The translations under genes were made by a program, and so were the position numbers. Below, in pieces: positions 7,092-16,391 of a stretch of DNA of 56,685 bases. A model generated the notes under the pieces. The model worked only from the letters and a program-made list of their open reading frames with translations, was not told the origin of the DNA and searched no databases. This DNA comes from Alphaproteobacteria bacterium (GTDB taxonomy: Bacteria; Pseudomonadota; Alphaproteobacteria; Rhodobacterales; Rhodobacteraceae): assembly GCA_030424865.1 (NCBI GenBank), contig JAUHVR010000025.1, positions 1 through 56,685 on the forward strand, written 5' to 3'. Positions within the stretch are counted from its first letter, which is position 1. Each line of letters begins with the position of its first letter.

Positions 7092-8212
7092 CAGACGCGG
7101 GCGGTCCCTTCGGCCAGAGTGGCCAGCTTGGCATAGGCGATATCGGGATCAATCGCGCCGAAGCCCGCAAAGGTGCCAAAGCCGCAGTCCGACCCGGCGA
7201 TCACACGGTCACGTCCCACGATGTCGACAAAGGTCTGAACCCGCTGGGCCACCACGTCAGGATGTTCCACGAAGTTGGTCGTCGTATCGACCACGCCCGG
7301 CACCAGGATCTTGTCGTCCGGGATCTCGGATCTGCGGTCGCGGAAGGTGGTCCATTCATGGGCGTGGCGGGGGTTCGAGGTTTCAAACAGCACATAGCGC
7401 GACTTGGTCGCCATGAGGGTCGAAAAGACCTTGTCCATGGCGATGTCACAGCAATGCGGACCCTCATAGTTGCCCCAGCAGATGTGCACGCGGACCTGAT
7501 CCTGCGGCACGTCCCGCAGAGCATGGTTCAGCGCCTCGACATGCATGTTGGCGATCTTGACGAACTCTGCGTCGCTCAGATCGGCGAAAAGCATGTGCCG
7601 CGACAGCGCCAGGTCCGGGCAGTCAAGCTGCAGATCGAGCCCCGCACCCACAATTGTTTCGTATTCCGCCTTCATCGCATCAGCCAGCGCGGCCAGATAG
7701 GCCTCGCGCGTGGGGTAATAATCGTTCTGCAGGAAGAGCGAGATCACCCCAGGCGAGGCAGCGTTCATGAAGCCGCGCGTCACGCCCTGCGCCGCCATCG
7801 CGGCCTTGAGGTTGGCAATGTCCTTTTCCAACTCCCCCTGCCCTTTCGAGCGGACCTCGCCCACGCACATCGGGCGGGCGTATTTCGGCGTGCCGCCGTC
7901 ATCGGCCAGACGTTTCAGGAAGCCCGGGAACATCTTGAGGTCAGCCGGGGCATTTCGCGGGCTGTCGCCGTCAAAGCCGGTGTAACGGTCCTTGACGTAG
8001 GTGGCGTAAGAGATCTTGGAGGTTTCGCCATCGCTGACAATGTCGATCCCGGCCTCTTTCTGGCGCGCAACGGTGGCCGAGACCGCCTGCGCCATCGCGG
8101 CGTCAAACTCGGCCACGTCATAGGGCGTTTCATGCTCGCGCGCGAAGATGAAATCGACCACCTCTTGTGTGCGCGGCAGTGACCCCACGTGGGTTGTCAG
8201 GATCTTGGACAT
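7091..8212 (-). CDS. MetE-like cobalamin-independent methionine synthase II family protein
   Basis: The product has 373 residues, the size of the single C-terminal catalytic barrel of MetE. The N terminus (THVGSLPR) is the classic start of this barrel. Probable zinc ligands are the His and Cys of VHICWGN and the Cys of SDCGFGTF, with intervening Glu residues. MetE transfers a methyl group from a folate to homocysteine; stand-alone relatives in catabolic operons are poorly characterised. Its position between a cupin and a hydrolase, not beside methionine genes, suggests methyl transfer from or to the operon's substrate, or a lyase-like reaction on the same barrel. The start at 8212 has GGAG upstream. 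Confidence 0.7.
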   Translation of the reverse strand: MSKILTTHVGSLPRTQEVVDFIFAREHETPYDVAEFDAAMAQAVSATVARQKEAGIDIVSDGETSKISYATYVKDRYTGFDGDSPRNAPADLKMFPGFLKRLADDGGTPKYARPMCVGEVRSKGQGELEKDIANLKAAMAAQGVTRGFMNAASPGVISLFLQNDYYPTREAYLAALADAMKAEYETIVGAGLDLQLDCPDLALSRHMLFADLSDAEFVKIANMHVEALNHALRDVPQDQVRVHICWGNYEGPHCCDIAMDKVFSTLMATKSRYVLFETSNPRHAHEWTTFRDRRSEIPDDKILVPGVVDTTTNFVEHPDVVAQRVQTFVDIVGRDRVIAGSDCGFGTFAGFGAIDPDIAYAKLATLAEGTARV

Positions 8213-8234
8213 TGTGGCGGCTCCTCCGTTGAAT

Positions 8235-9209
8235 TCAGCTGTCGCCCACCCAGGTCGCGCCGGCGGGATCGTCTGTGGCGGTGATGCGATAGAGGCTTTG
8301 TTCGCCCGTCATCGCACCTGTCAGCGTGTAACTCTCGCCCTTGTGCAGCAGCGCGGTGTCGCCTGGGTTGAGCGTGGTTTCGAACCCGTCGAGTGTCAGC
8401 CGCCAGTGGCCTTTGACAGGCATCAACACGGTGGGACGGTCGGGTGATTGCAGCGCGCCGCCCAGCGATCCGCCGGTCAGGAACTCGACTTCGAACCCGG
8501 GTTTGTCCTGGATCAGCGCGTCGGGACCGATGACCCTGGCGGGTGTCTTTGCGCCCAGCGCGCGCATGTCCTGATAGCGGGCGACATAGGCCGGGATCAC
8601 GTCTTCGATCGGCACCTCGGGAAAGGCCTTGAGGTCATCGTCCGACAGCAATGGCATCGGGGCGATGCCTTCGGGCAGAGCCTGGCCTTTCTTGCTGTCG
8701 TAAAGCACGCCATTCTCGCCCAGCACCAGGCCGTGATCGCGCGCGTCTTCGATCACCTGCGGCGCCCAGGTCACGCCGCCACCGGCGTCGTCTCCGCCCA
8801 GGATGGCCATGATCATCCCGTAATCGGTGCCGATGTTTTCAAAGCCGCGGAACATGCCGGTCGGGATGTTGAAGATGTCGCCTTCCTCGGCCACGAATTC
8901 GCCTGCGGTGCCCCAGCGGCCCCAGAAAAAGCGCCAGCGGCCGGACAGGACAAAGAAGACCTCGGCCGTGGTGTGCGAATGCAGCGAGTTGCGGCACTTG
9001 GGTGGTTGGCCCGCAGCGCCGATGTTGAAGCCGATGGCATCGGAGATGTGGACGTGCTGATCGGGCGATTCCGAGACACCGCCGCCGATGATGGTGAAGT
9101 TTTCCTTCTGGTCCGATCCCGGTGTGTGGGCGTCGATGAAGGCGGTTTTGCAGGGCTTGAGCTCGCCGTATCGGACGATGCGTTGGTCGATAGGTGTCAT
9201 GGTTGGCAT
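8235..9209 (-). CDS. Bicupin-domain protein
   Basis: The product has 324 residues. The first cupin holds a likely metal site HSHTTAEVFFVLSG (HxH-x3-E plus the conserved Gly), and the second motif has PTGMFRGFEN. The C-terminal cupin (about 220-320) lacks the His pair and is probably structural. The layout resembles gentisate- or quercetin-dioxygenase-like and sugar-isomerase-like bicupins, but no single family stands out. The start could be 9209 or 9200; neither has a strong ribosome-binding site. It is co-directional with the rest of the catabolic operon, about 100 bp after the NTF2-like gene. Confidence 0.65.
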   Translation of the reverse strand: MPTMTPIDQRIVRYGELKPCKTAFIDAHTPGSDQKENFTIIGGGVSESPDQHVHISDAIGFNIGAAGQPPKCRNSLHSHTTAEVFFVLSGRWRFFWGRWGTAGEFVAEEGDIFNIPTGMFRGFENIGTDYGMIMAILGGDDAGGGVTWAPQVIEDARDHGLVLGENGVLYDSKKGQALPEGIAPMPLLSDDDLKAFPEVPIEDVIPAYVARYQDMRALGAKTPARVIGPDALIQDKPGFEVEFLTGGSLGGALQSPDRPTVLMPVKGHWRLTLDGFETTLNPGDTALLHKGESYTLTGAMTGEQSLYRITATDDPAGATWVGDS

Positions 9210-9233
9210 CCGGTGGGTCGTGTTGCGGGCCGC

Positions 9234-9271
9234 CCCCTCCCTGACCCTGCCCCTGGCAGGGGAAGGGGACG
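9234..9271. repeat. REP-like GC-rich palindromic intergenic repeat
   Basis: This block is a pyrimidine-rich run followed by the palindrome CCCCTGGCAGGGG (9250-9262) and a purine run. It fills most of the only sizeable gap in the operon. Its form is like the small dispersed palindromes common between genes of alphaproteobacteria. It could also act as an mRNA-stability or attenuation hairpin between the NTF2-like and cupin genes. Confidence 0.45.
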
Positions 9272-9308
9272 CGGGGTGGCGGATGTTTGTGCGAAACGGG
9301 TCAAGGGA

Positions 9309-10307
9309 TCACAGCTCGCCGGTTTGCAGGAGGATCTGTTTCCAGATCGCGGTTTCATCAAAGACAACCCATTCGCGGCGCAGTTTGGGGGTGGTGCCGA
9401 CCAGCGCCCCGAATTCGGCGTGGCAGAGGCCCAGGACAAAGACCTCGGCCCCTGTGGGGGTTCCGAAGCTGCCCCAGCCGTCGTGTTTGCCGTGTAGGGT
9501 CCATCGCAGTGCGGCACGGGGCGGCATGGTCGGGTCATCGCGGCCGATCACGTGCTGGATCTGGAACGTTGCATTGGGAAAGCTCGCGCGCAGGCCCATC
9601 CAGAACTGATCAGCCCCATCGTGGCTAAGTGCCGAGACGCCACCTGGATATTCCAGGTTGGCCGCGCGATCGTAGTCCTGCGGGATGGCGGCAAAATCGG
9701 CATTCATGATGCGGGTCAAAAGATCAGCGTAGCGCTGACCCCATTCGTTGTCATTACCGCGTCCCTTGTAGGGGCCGACGATGTCATTGGCGGGCGTATA
9801 GGGGGCGACGCAGCTGTCAGGCCCGCCCTCGCGCGCGATCAGGTCGCGGGCGAAATCCTTTGGGTCGATGCCCAGCTGCCGGACGATGGCGCCCTGGTCG
9901 CGGATCAGCCATTCATCGTTGATCTGGTTGTTGATCGCGTGACAGTCCGCGATGATCCGATAGTGCAGCTTTTTGCCCGTCGGCGCGCCATAGACACCCG
10001 GATTGGCGTGTGTCGCGGTTGAATGCAGGCGATGCGAGCTGAGCATCCCCTCTTCGGGTGTGCCGGACCAGATCACATCCTCGCCAAAGAGGGTGCGGTC
10101 TGGAAACTCGGCCAGTGTCGCCATGGTTGCGGCGATGACCCCCTGATTGCCCGCCACCACCGAGGCGGGTGAACGCACGATGATATCCGGCGCGTAGTAG
10201 TCATGCAGGGTCGCGATGCCGCGATCCTCCCAGATCTCTTTGGTGATGCCGATGATGTAGTCCGGGAAATCGACAAATTTCGGGTCAAAGCCCTTCATGA
10301 GGTCCAT
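9309..10307 (-). CDS. Two-domain NTF2/SnoaL-like protein (ester cyclase family)
   Basis: The product has 332 residues with two tandem SnoaL/NTF2-like alpha+beta cone domains (roughly 1-150 and 180-330). Each carries a version of the G-x-PTG motif shared by all five such proteins in this locus (GAPTGKK and GTPTGAE). SnoaL-type folds catalyse aldol cyclisation, isomerisation or hydrolysis, or only bind ligands. ATG 10307 has AGAAGG in front and overlaps the end of the lacI-type gene by 13 bases; ATG 10298 is an alternative. It is the most divergent of the five paralogues. The substrate is unknown. Confidence 0.65.
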   Translation of the reverse strand: MDLMKGFDPKFVDFPDYIIGITKEIWEDRGIATLHDYYAPDIIVRSPASVVAGNQGVIAATMATLAEFPDRTLFGEDVIWSGTPEEGMLSSHRLHSTATHANPGVYGAPTGKKLHYRIIADCHAINNQINDEWLIRDQGAIVRQLGIDPKDFARDLIAREGGPDSCVAPYTPANDIVGPYKGRGNDNEWGQRYADLLTRIMNADFAAIPQDYDRAANLEYPGGVSALSHDGADQFWMGLRASFPNATFQIQHVIGRDDPTMPPRAALRWTLHGKHDGWGSFGTPTGAEVFVLGLCHAEFGALVGTTPKLRREWVVFDETAIWKQILLQTGEL

Positions 10308-11311
10308 CCTTCTGGCACGCGGGCCGATCCGCGCACCACCAATGCGCTGTCGATGCGGACCTGCCTTGGGTCGTTGCTGCGGTTGTCAATCATGTCGAGC
10401 AGGATCTCGACGGTGCGCGCCACCATGCGGTTGGCAGGCTGGCGCACGGTTGTCAGGTTGTACGAGGGCCAGGCGGCCAGGGGCACGTCGTCGTAGCCGA
10501 TGACCGAGACGTCATTGGGCACCGAAAGGCCCAGCTCAAAGCGCAGCACGTCCATGACGGCAAAGGCCATGTGGTCGTTGGCGACAAAGACCGCGTCGGG
10601 CCGGTCATAGGCAAACATCTCGCGCGCGGCCTCTTGCGCCTGATCCATGTGAAAGTTGCCGACGGTGCGGGCATGCAACTCGTGCCCGCCGGCATAGAGC
10701 GCGTCCAGGAACCCGGCCTCGCGGTCGCGCTGTGTCGAGGCGCCCTCCCACCCTGCGATATAGCCGATCTTCTGGTGCCCCGCCGCCATCAGGAATTCCG
10801 CGGCCATCTGGCCACCGGTCAGGTTGTCCGATGTGACGGCCGAGATCGTGTCGCCGTCCTGGCTGCGGTTGAAGAGCACGACGGGCACACCGGCGGCACG
10901 GCAACGGTCGGCGAGATCCGAGGACAGGGCCACCGAGGCGGCGATGATGCCATCAACCTGATAGTCCAGGATTTCCTCGACCACCGCGTCGATGTTGTCA
11001 CGCGCGTTCGAGGCCATGAAGATCAGGACGTGATAGCCTTTTTTTTGCAGGGCGTTCGAGAGTTTCTCAAGCGCTTCGGGGTAGAAGTGGTTTTCCAGAT
11101 AGGCCACCACCAGCCCGATGATGCGGCTTTTGCCGGACACCATCGCCCGGGCCAGAACGTTGGGGCGATAGCCCAGTTCGGCGGCGGCCTTGCGCACCTT
11201 TTCGACCGTCTGCTTGCTGGCGGATGCGCCCGGCGTGAACACGCGTGACACTGCTGACTGGGAGACCCCGGCCAGCCGCGCCACCTGTTCTGCCGTCACA
11301 CGTCCGGTCAT
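10295..11311 (-). CDS. LacI-family transcriptional regulator
   Basis: The product has 338 residues. The N-terminal helix-turn-helix and hinge are typical (VARLAGVSQSAVSRVF, then LGYRPNVLARAM), followed by a periplasmic-binding-protein-like effector domain ending in the usual GYDDVPLAAW and TTVRQP blocks. It most likely binds a sugar-like intermediate and represses the whole cluster by binding the two central-CG palindromes at 19903-19974. It is encoded within the leftward operon, so it would autoregulate. The start is four bases inside the upstream SDR gene. Confidence 0.9.
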   Translation of the reverse strand: MTGRVTAEQVARLAGVSQSAVSRVFTPGASASKQTVEKVRKAAAELGYRPNVLARAMVSGKSRIIGLVVAYLENHFYPEALEKLSNALQKKGYHVLIFMASNARDNIDAVVEEILDYQVDGIIAASVALSSDLADRCRAAGVPVVLFNRSQDGDTISAVTSDNLTGGQMAAEFLMAAGHQKIGYIAGWEGASTQRDREAGFLDALYAGGHELHARTVGNFHMDQAQEAAREMFAYDRPDAVFVANDHMAFAVMDVLRFELGLSVPNDVSVIGYDDVPLAAWPSYNLTTVRQPANRMVARTVEILLDMIDNRSNDPRQVRIDSALVVRGSARVPEGWTS

Positions 11312-12072
11312 TCCGCGGTCCAGCCTCCGTCAACCAATAGACCCGTGCCCGTGATCAGGGCCGAGGCGTCAGACGCCAGGAAGACCACGGCCCCCATGAT
11401 GTCTTCGACCTCGCCCGGGCGACCAAGCTTGATCTTTTCCTTGATCCAGGCCGCGCGTTCCGGGTTTTCGAAGGTGACGCGGGACAAGTCCGTCAGGATG
11501 AAGGTCGGGCAGATCGTGTTGATGCGAATGCCTTTGGGACCCCACTCGATGGCCATCGATTTGGTGAAGCCTTCGACCGCGTGCTTGGTCGCGGCATAAA
11601 CCGCGCGATCCGGGCCACCGACCTTGGCCATCTGGCTTGAAATGTTGATTAGCGACCCGGGTTTGCCCGCTTCGATCAGACCCTTGGCCACCTCGCGGGT
11701 CAGGAAATAGGCCGCTTTGACGTTCAGGTCGGTGACGGTGTCATAATCCGCTTCCTGCGTCTCAAGCGCCTGCGAATGGATCGCGAGCCCCGCAGAGTTC
11801 ACCAGAACGTCAAAGGGTCCAAGATCGGCAACCGCCTTTTGCGTCGCCGCAAGGTCGGTGATGTCCAGCGCCACGGCCTCGGCCGACATGCCTGCGGCCG
11901 TCATTTCGTCGACCAGTGCGTCCAGCGCCTCGGCCCGTCGCGCGGCAACGACGACATGGGCCCCGGCCTCGGCCAGAGCCACGGCACAGGCCAGCCCGAT
12001 GCCAGAGCTGGCACCGGCAACAAGGGCTCGTTTGTCATCAAGGCGAAAGGACGGGGTCTTGGGCAAGGTCAT
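11308..12072 (-). CDS. Short-chain dehydrogenase/reductase
   Basis: The product has 254 residues. It is a classical SDR: cofactor motif GASSGIG near residue 20, the NSAG block, the catalytic Ser in ISSQMAKVGG and YAATK (Tyr and Lys), and a C terminus ending in the typical GTGLLVDGGWT. AAR after the second strand suggests NADP(H) may be usable. It probably oxidises or reduces a hydroxyl of the cluster's substrate, as in gluconate 5-dehydrogenase-like SDRs. Start and stop overlap both neighbours by one to four bases. Confidence 0.85.
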   Translation of the reverse strand: MTLPKTPSFRLDDKRALVAGASSGIGLACAVALAEAGAHVVVAARRAEALDALVDEMTAAGMSAEAVALDITDLAATQKAVADLGPFDVLVNSAGLAIHSQALETQEADYDTVTDLNVKAAYFLTREVAKGLIEAGKPGSLINISSQMAKVGGPDRAVYAATKHAVEGFTKSMAIEWGPKGIRINTICPTFILTDLSRVTFENPERAAWIKEKIKLGRPGEVEDIMGAVVFLASDASALITGTGLLVDGGWTAE

Positions 12073-13121
12073 CAGAGGTCTCCAACCGGAAAGGGAACGC
12101 TGCCCGGAACCCGCGCCTTGTTGAATTCGCGCAGGCGGGCAAACACATCGACCCCCAATTGCCGGTAGGCGTCCAGGATGTCCACCATGACCCAGTTTTC
12201 CCGGATCCTGCCGCGCTCCATCCGCCAGAAATCAAGCGAGCGCATGGTGATTTCCTTGCCCGCCGGCGCAATCCCCATCCAACCGTCATGAGTGACGGTC
12301 TGGATCATGTTCGGCCAGCCGGTCACGGCGCAGTAGTTGTTGTCGCCGAAGAAGTGATAGGTGATCTGGTCAGCCTTGAGCCCACGATCGGGCATACCCC
12401 GCAGAAAGGGGATCTGGTGCCAGTTGCGAAAGCCCCGAATGCCACGCGCGGTGCCGATCCCGGCGGGGCCGTACCAGTTCACCGTGTCATGCCAGAAGCG
12501 ATCCATCTCCATCACCTCGGGCCCACCCTGCGAGGGGTGCCGCTTCATGTGGTTCAGCATGTCGATGATCAGCTGCTGGCTGGCGCGGCTTTCCTCGGCA
12601 TCGCGATCCGGACGGAAAAGACCATCGCCGCTGGCGGGGCCCGGAATGCAGAATTCCAGCCCCAGCGAGGGCGCCATGGGCCAGGCTTTGGCCTGCATCA
12701 TGACCTCGGGGAGGTCCCAGATCGCCTGAAACTCGACCACCTTGCCATCGGCGATGCGATAGAATTCGTGGAACCGCATATGCGCCAGATGCCCGGTCGG
12801 CGGAATATCGAGGAAAGGCGCGCAGAAGGTGCCGATTAAATGCCCGCCGCAGCCGACCCAGTCACCGCCGTGTTCATCCTCGCCCGCCATGATGATCCAG
12901 TCGCGGCGTTCAACGTCCGGCCAAGCGGCCCGCAGGACCGACAGCGCCTGATCATAGAATGCCTGCCCGCCAGAGATGTCGCCGAACGGATGGCAAAGAT
13001 GGAACATGGCGTCGGGCGCGACGGTGTTCAGGGCCGCTTGCAGGGCGGCATCGTCCCAGTTGTACTGCGCCTCGCGCAGAGGGGTCAGCAGGGCCTTGTT
13101 TGCTGAGTGAAGGTCAGTCAT
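12072..13121 (-). CDS. Two-domain NTF2/SnoaL-like protein
   Basis: The product has 349 residues from ATG 13121; a longer frame to 13265 runs into the upstream dehydrogenase gene and is rejected. There are two SnoaL-like domains. The first has HPFGDISGG and DIPPTGH; the second has WYGPAGIGTARGIRGF and MGIAPAGKE, matching WWGPAGIGAT in the rightward paralogue at 20021. The first domain also shares a HPFG motif with that paralogue, so the two are clearly related. It lies between the HisD-like dehydrogenase and the SDR. A lyase, isomerase or cyclase role on the shared substrate is inferred. Confidence 0.65.
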   Translation of the reverse strand: MTDLHSANKALLTPLREAQYNWDDAALQAALNTVAPDAMFHLCHPFGDISGGQAFYDQALSVLRAAWPDVERRDWIIMAGEDEHGGDWVGCGGHLIGTFCAPFLDIPPTGHLAHMRFHEFYRIADGKVVEFQAIWDLPEVMMQAKAWPMAPSLGLEFCIPGPASGDGLFRPDRDAEESRASQQLIIDMLNHMKRHPSQGGPEVMEMDRFWHDTVNWYGPAGIGTARGIRGFRNWHQIPFLRGMPDRGLKADQITYHFFGDNNYCAVTGWPNMIQTVTHDGWMGIAPAGKEITMRSLDFWRMERGRIRENWVMVDILDAYRQLGVDVFARLREFNKARVPGSVPFPVGDL

Positions 13122-13134
13122 AGCGGTCGCGGGC

Positions 13135-14463
13135 CTATTCTGCAGCGTCTCGGTACGGTGCGCCGGTTCCATAGGGCACGTTGATGCCGCCATAGCGCCG
13201 GACGCGGATGTTGCATTGTTCTGCGTGGCCGACGAACCCTTCGAGCATGCAAAGACGAGAGCCATATTCGCCGATCAGCGTTGCGGCCTCGTCGGTCAGA
13301 ACCTTCTGATAGCTGTGCGTTTTCAGATATTTGCCGACCCAAAGGCCGCCCGTATACCGACCCGCCTTCTTGGTGGGCAGCGTATGGTTGGTGCCGATCA
13401 CCTTGTCGCCGTTGGCGACATTGGTGCGCGCGCCAAGGAACAGCGCGCCATAGCAGGTCATGTTCTCAAGAAACCAGTCGTCGCGGTCGGTCATGACCTG
13501 CACGTGCTCGGATGCGATCTCATCCGCCACGGCCAGCATCTCGTCATAGGTATCGCACAGGATCACCTCGCCGTAGTCCTCCCAACTCGTGCGGGCGGTG
13601 CCGGCGGTGGGCAGGATTTGCAGGATGCGCTCGATCTCGGACAGGGTGTCCTCGGCCAGTTTGCGCGAGTTGGTGACCAGCACGGCGGGCGAGTTGTAAC
13701 CGTGTTCGGCCTGCCCCAGCAGGTCGGTGGCGCAAAGTTCGCCATCGACGGTATCGTCGGCAATCACCATTGTCTCTGTCGGACCCGCGAAGAGGTCGAT
13801 GCCCACGCGGCCAAAAAGCTGGCGCTTGGCTTCGGCAACAAAGGCGTTGCCGGGGCCAACCAGCAGGTGCACGGGATCGATCGTCTCGGTTCCCAGCGCC
13901 ATGGCGCCCACGGCCTGAATACCGCCCAGCACATAGATTTCGTGCGCGCCGCCCAGATGCATCGCGGCAATCACGCCGGGGTTCGGTTCACCTTCGAACG
14001 GTGGCGTGCAGGCGATGATCCGGGGCACCCCCGCGACCGAGGCGGTGGCAACCGACATATGGGCCGAGGCCACCATGGGGAACTTGCCGCCCGGCACGTA
14101 ACAGCCAACGGACTGGACCGGGATGTTCTTGTGACCGAGGATCACGCCGGGCAGCGTTTCGACCTCGATATCCACCATCGAGTCCCGCTGGGCCTGCGCA
14201 AAGTTGCGCACCTGGTCCTGCGCGAACTTGATATCTGCCATTTCCTGCGGCGAGACCTTGGCGATGATCGCCTCGATCTCGGCCTCGGTCAGGCGATAGC
14301 TGTCGCGATCGTAGCCGTCGAACTTGTTGGCCAGTTCGCGCACGGCCTCGTCGCCGCGTGCATCGATGTCTTTCAGCGTCGCCTCGACCACGGCGGCGAC
14401 CTTGGCGTCATCCTCGGCGCGATCCGCTTCGGGTTTTCCTCTTTTGAGATACTCAATCGCCAC
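13135..14463 (-). CDS. HisD-family dehydrogenase, resembling sulfopropanediol dehydrogenase HpsN
   Basis: The product has 442 residues from GTG 14463, which has AAGGAG six bases upstream and sits one base after the preceding stop. Family blocks are clear: [17 protein letters not shown], the [11 protein letters not shown] nucleotide-binding region, [11 protein letters not shown], and the zinc-site stretches [12 protein letters not shown] and GTNHTLPT. In HisD the residues after the first metal His usually differ, while the EHGYNSPAV form is the one I associate with HpsN, which oxidises (R)-2,3-dihydroxypropanesulfonate. No other histidine gene is near, so histidine synthesis is unlikely. A polyol or sulfonated polyol substrate is inferred. 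Confidence 0.75.
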   Translation of the reverse strand: MAIEYLKRGKPEADRAEDDAKVAAVVEATLKDIDARGDEAVRELANKFDGYDRDSYRLTEAEIEAIIAKVSPQEMADIKFAQDQVRNFAQAQRDSMVDIEVETLPGVILGHKNIPVQSVGCYVPGGKFPMVASAHMSVATASVAGVPRIIACTPPFEGEPNPGVIAAMHLGGAHEIYVLGGIQAVGAMALGTETIDPVHLLVGPGNAFVAEAKRQLFGRVGIDLFAGPTETMVIADDTVDGELCATDLLGQAEHGYNSPAVLVTNSRKLAEDTLSEIERILQILPTAGTARTSWEDYGEVILCDTYDEMLAVADEIASEHVQVMTDRDDWFLENMTCYGALFLGARTNVANGDKVIGTNHTLPTKKAGRYTGGLWVGKYLKTHSYQKVLTDEAATLIGEYGSRLCMLEGFVGHAEQCNIRVRRYGGINVPYGTGAPYRDAAE

Positions 14464-14464
14464 G

Positions 14465-14935
14465 TCAGGCTCCTTCTGTCTCAAGCGGTCTTGCGCCGCG
14501 ATCAAATGTTTCCCAGCCGTGGCCGTCGAAGACATCGACGCCGAGTTGGGCCAGGACATGGGGGAAATCGACGTTCACACGGTTGTCGGCGATCTTGCCG
14601 TCCATCACGTGCCAGAAGTCGATATAGGGGATCTCGACCCGCTTGCCGGTCGGGGCGATCCCCATGAACGTGCCGCCATGCGTGGCCTTACATTTGCCAA
14701 AGCAGGCCACCCAAGCGCCGTCTTCCAGAAAGCGTTCGGTCCGGTAGCTGCGGTCATGAAAGGCGGCGCGAAAGGGTTTTGACCAGTTCTGGCGAAACGC
14801 GGCGAGGCCGTGTTTGACCCCGCATCCGGTATTGCCGGTCCATGTGAAATCATCGTGGAACCACGGCGTCAGGTCGGTTTCGGACCGGCCCAGCGCGGCT
14901 TCCATATCCTTGATGAGGTCAAGCGCTGCGCCCAT
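14465..14935 (-). CDS. Single-domain NTF2/SnoaL-like protein
   Basis: The product has 156 residues, one SnoaL-like domain. It is a close paralogue of the next gene upstream: both have G-N-x-GCG, then NW-x-(K/R)-PF-(R/Q)-[14 protein letters not shown] and a terminal QLGVD. It aligns with the C-terminal domain of the double proteins. Start and stop touch both neighbours (one-base overlap upstream, one-base gap downstream). The tandem pair may form heteromeric cones. No catalytic residues can be assigned with confidence. Confidence 0.65.
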   Translation of the reverse strand: MGAALDLIKDMEAALGRSETDLTPWFHDDFTWTGNTGCGVKHGLAAFRQNWSKPFRAAFHDRSYRTERFLEDGAWVACFGKCKATHGGTFMGIAPTGKRVEIPYIDFWHVMDGKIADNRVNVDFPHVLAQLGVDVFDGHGWETFDRGARPLETEGA

Positions 14936-15471
14936 CAGACGGCCCCCTGCGGACGCTGGGGCGTTTTCTCGCCGCGGTCAAAGGCCTCCCAGCCTTGGCC
15001 GTTGAAAAGGTCCACACCCAGCTGCGCCGCGACATGGGCGAAATCGACGTTGACCCAGTTGTCGACGATCTTGCCGTCGACCACCTTCCAGAAGTCCATA
15101 TAGCGGATCTCGACCCGCTTGCCGGTGGGCGCGATGCCCAGGAATTCGCCCGTATGCGTCGCCTCTTGCCGCCCAAAGGCCGCCGCCCATTCACCCATGT
15201 AAAGCCGCGCTTCGTCGATGCAGACCTTGTCGGAAAACGCCGCCTGAAAGGGGCGCTGCCAATTGTCTTGAAACTCGTGCAACCCGGTCTTGGTGCCGCA
15301 GCCCTGATTGCCCATCCAGCGAAAGCCCTCGGCAAAGAACTGGCCGATGTCGTCGATGCGGTGGTCGTTCAACCCGTCGACCATACCTTCGATCACCGCG
15401 CGGGTTTCGTCGGTCTTGGACATGTCCGTATCGCGGGTCAGAACCGCTTGATCCGGTCGGGAGCCTTTCAT
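14935..15471 (-). CDS. Single-domain NTF2/SnoaL-like protein
   Basis: The product has 178 residues from ATG 15471, chosen because AGAAGGAA lies eight bases upstream; ATG 15423 has no such site. It is a tandem duplicate of the following gene, sharing GNQGCGTKTGL, PFQAAFSD and [19 protein letters not shown]. The N-terminal 17 residues are an extension relative to its partner. It lies directly after the inner-membrane permease genes and before the HisD-like dehydrogenase. Confidence 0.65.
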   Translation of the reverse strand: MKGSRPDQAVLTRDTDMSKTDETRAVIEGMVDGLNDHRIDDIGQFFAEGFRWMGNQGCGTKTGLHEFQDNWQRPFQAAFSDKVCIDEARLYMGEWAAAFGRQEATHTGEFLGIAPTGKRVEIRYMDFWKVVDGKIVDNWVNVDFAHVAAQLGVDLFNGQGWEAFDRGEKTPQRPQGAV

Positions 15472-15496
15472 GATCGCATTTCCTTCTGTGACGGCG

Positions 15497-16378
15497 TCAT
15501 CCCTTGACTGCTCCCGCGGTCAATCCGCTGACAATCTGGCGTTGGAAGAAGAGGATCAGCACAAACAGAGGCGCGGTGGCCGAAACAACGGCGGCGACCG
15601 CGAACATGATGTTGCCTTGCACCTGCACCGAGCCAAGGAAGCTGGCAACGGCGGGCACCATGGTCTCGTTCGGCTTGCTCAGCAGCATCGAGGTCACAGC
15701 GTAGTCGTTGTAGGCCAGCAGGAAGCTGAACAGCCCCGTGGTGATCACACCCGGCCACATGACCGGAACGATCACGTGCCGAAAGGCCTGGAACCGGGTG
15801 CAGCCATCGACCATGGCGCTTTCGTCCATGTCCTTGGGGATGTTCTTGAAAAAGCTGTGCAGCATCCACAGGGTAAAGGGCTGGTTGATCGCCACCAGCA
15901 CGATGATCGCCGTGCCCTTGAGGCCCCAGATGTTCCATTCGAAGAACGGCAGCATATAGCCCGAGACCAGCGTGATATGCGGCATGGCGCGGAAGATCAG
16001 CGCCGCCATCAGGATCCAGAAGGCATAGCGAAAGCCCGAGCGCGCCAGCGCATAGCCGCCCAGCGTGCCGAAGGTCAACGAGATGACGACGGTGAAGAAC
16101 ACGATGACCGTGGTGTTCAGGACGTTGCGCCAGAACTCTTCCTGGATCCAGGCGCCGTAGTAGCCGGCAAAGGTAAAGGCTCCGCCGGTTTCGCGCTGGG
16201 TGAAGACGCCGTAGATGGCGTTGGTCCAGTCGGCTTTGGAAAAGAAGTCGCCCTGTACCTTGAAGCTGCCCCAGACCGTCCAGAGGAAGGGGAAGGCCGC
16301 GATGATCAGCCAGGTTGCGACCAGCGCGTAAGACGTGATCTTGAGCGGGGTGAGACGGGTTTCTGCGCGGGTGGCCAT
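15497..16378 (-). CDS. ABC transporter permease, carbohydrate type (UgpE/MalG-like)
   Basis: The product has 293 residues with about six membrane helices. It contains the EAA-type loop that contacts the ATPase (MDESAMVDGCTRFQAFRHVIVPVMWPG). The FFKNIP/MDESAMVDGC pattern and the NDYAVTSMLL segment are typical of MalG/UgpE-like permeases of sugar importers. It forms the translocation pore with the permease encoded just upstream. The gap to that gene is 13 bases. Confidence 0.85.
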   Translation of the reverse strand: MATRAETRLTPLKITSYALVATWLIIAAFPFLWTVWGSFKVQGDFFSKADWTNAIYGVFTQRETGGAFTFAGYYGAWIQEEFWRNVLNTTVIVFFTVVISLTFGTLGGYALARSGFRYAFWILMAALIFRAMPHITLVSGYMLPFFEWNIWGLKGTAIIVLVAINQPFTLWMLHSFFKNIPKDMDESAMVDGCTRFQAFRHVIVPVMWPGVITTGLFSFLLAYNDYAVTSMLLSKPNETMVPAVASFLGSVQVQGNIMFAVAAVVSATAPLFVLILFFQRQIVSGLTAGAVKG

Positions 16379-16391
16379 GGGTCTCGTCTCC

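Noticed and set aside
6929-8182. 417-codon plus-strand frame opposite the MetE-like gene
   Set aside because: It is a mirror frame; the minus strand gives a clear MetE barrel.
13135-14463. HisD for histidine biosynthesis
   Set aside because: No other his genes are nearby, the metal-site motif is the HpsN-like form, and the gene is inside a catabolic operon.
13216-14667. 483-codon plus-strand frame
   Set aside because: It is antisense to the HisD-like dehydrogenase.
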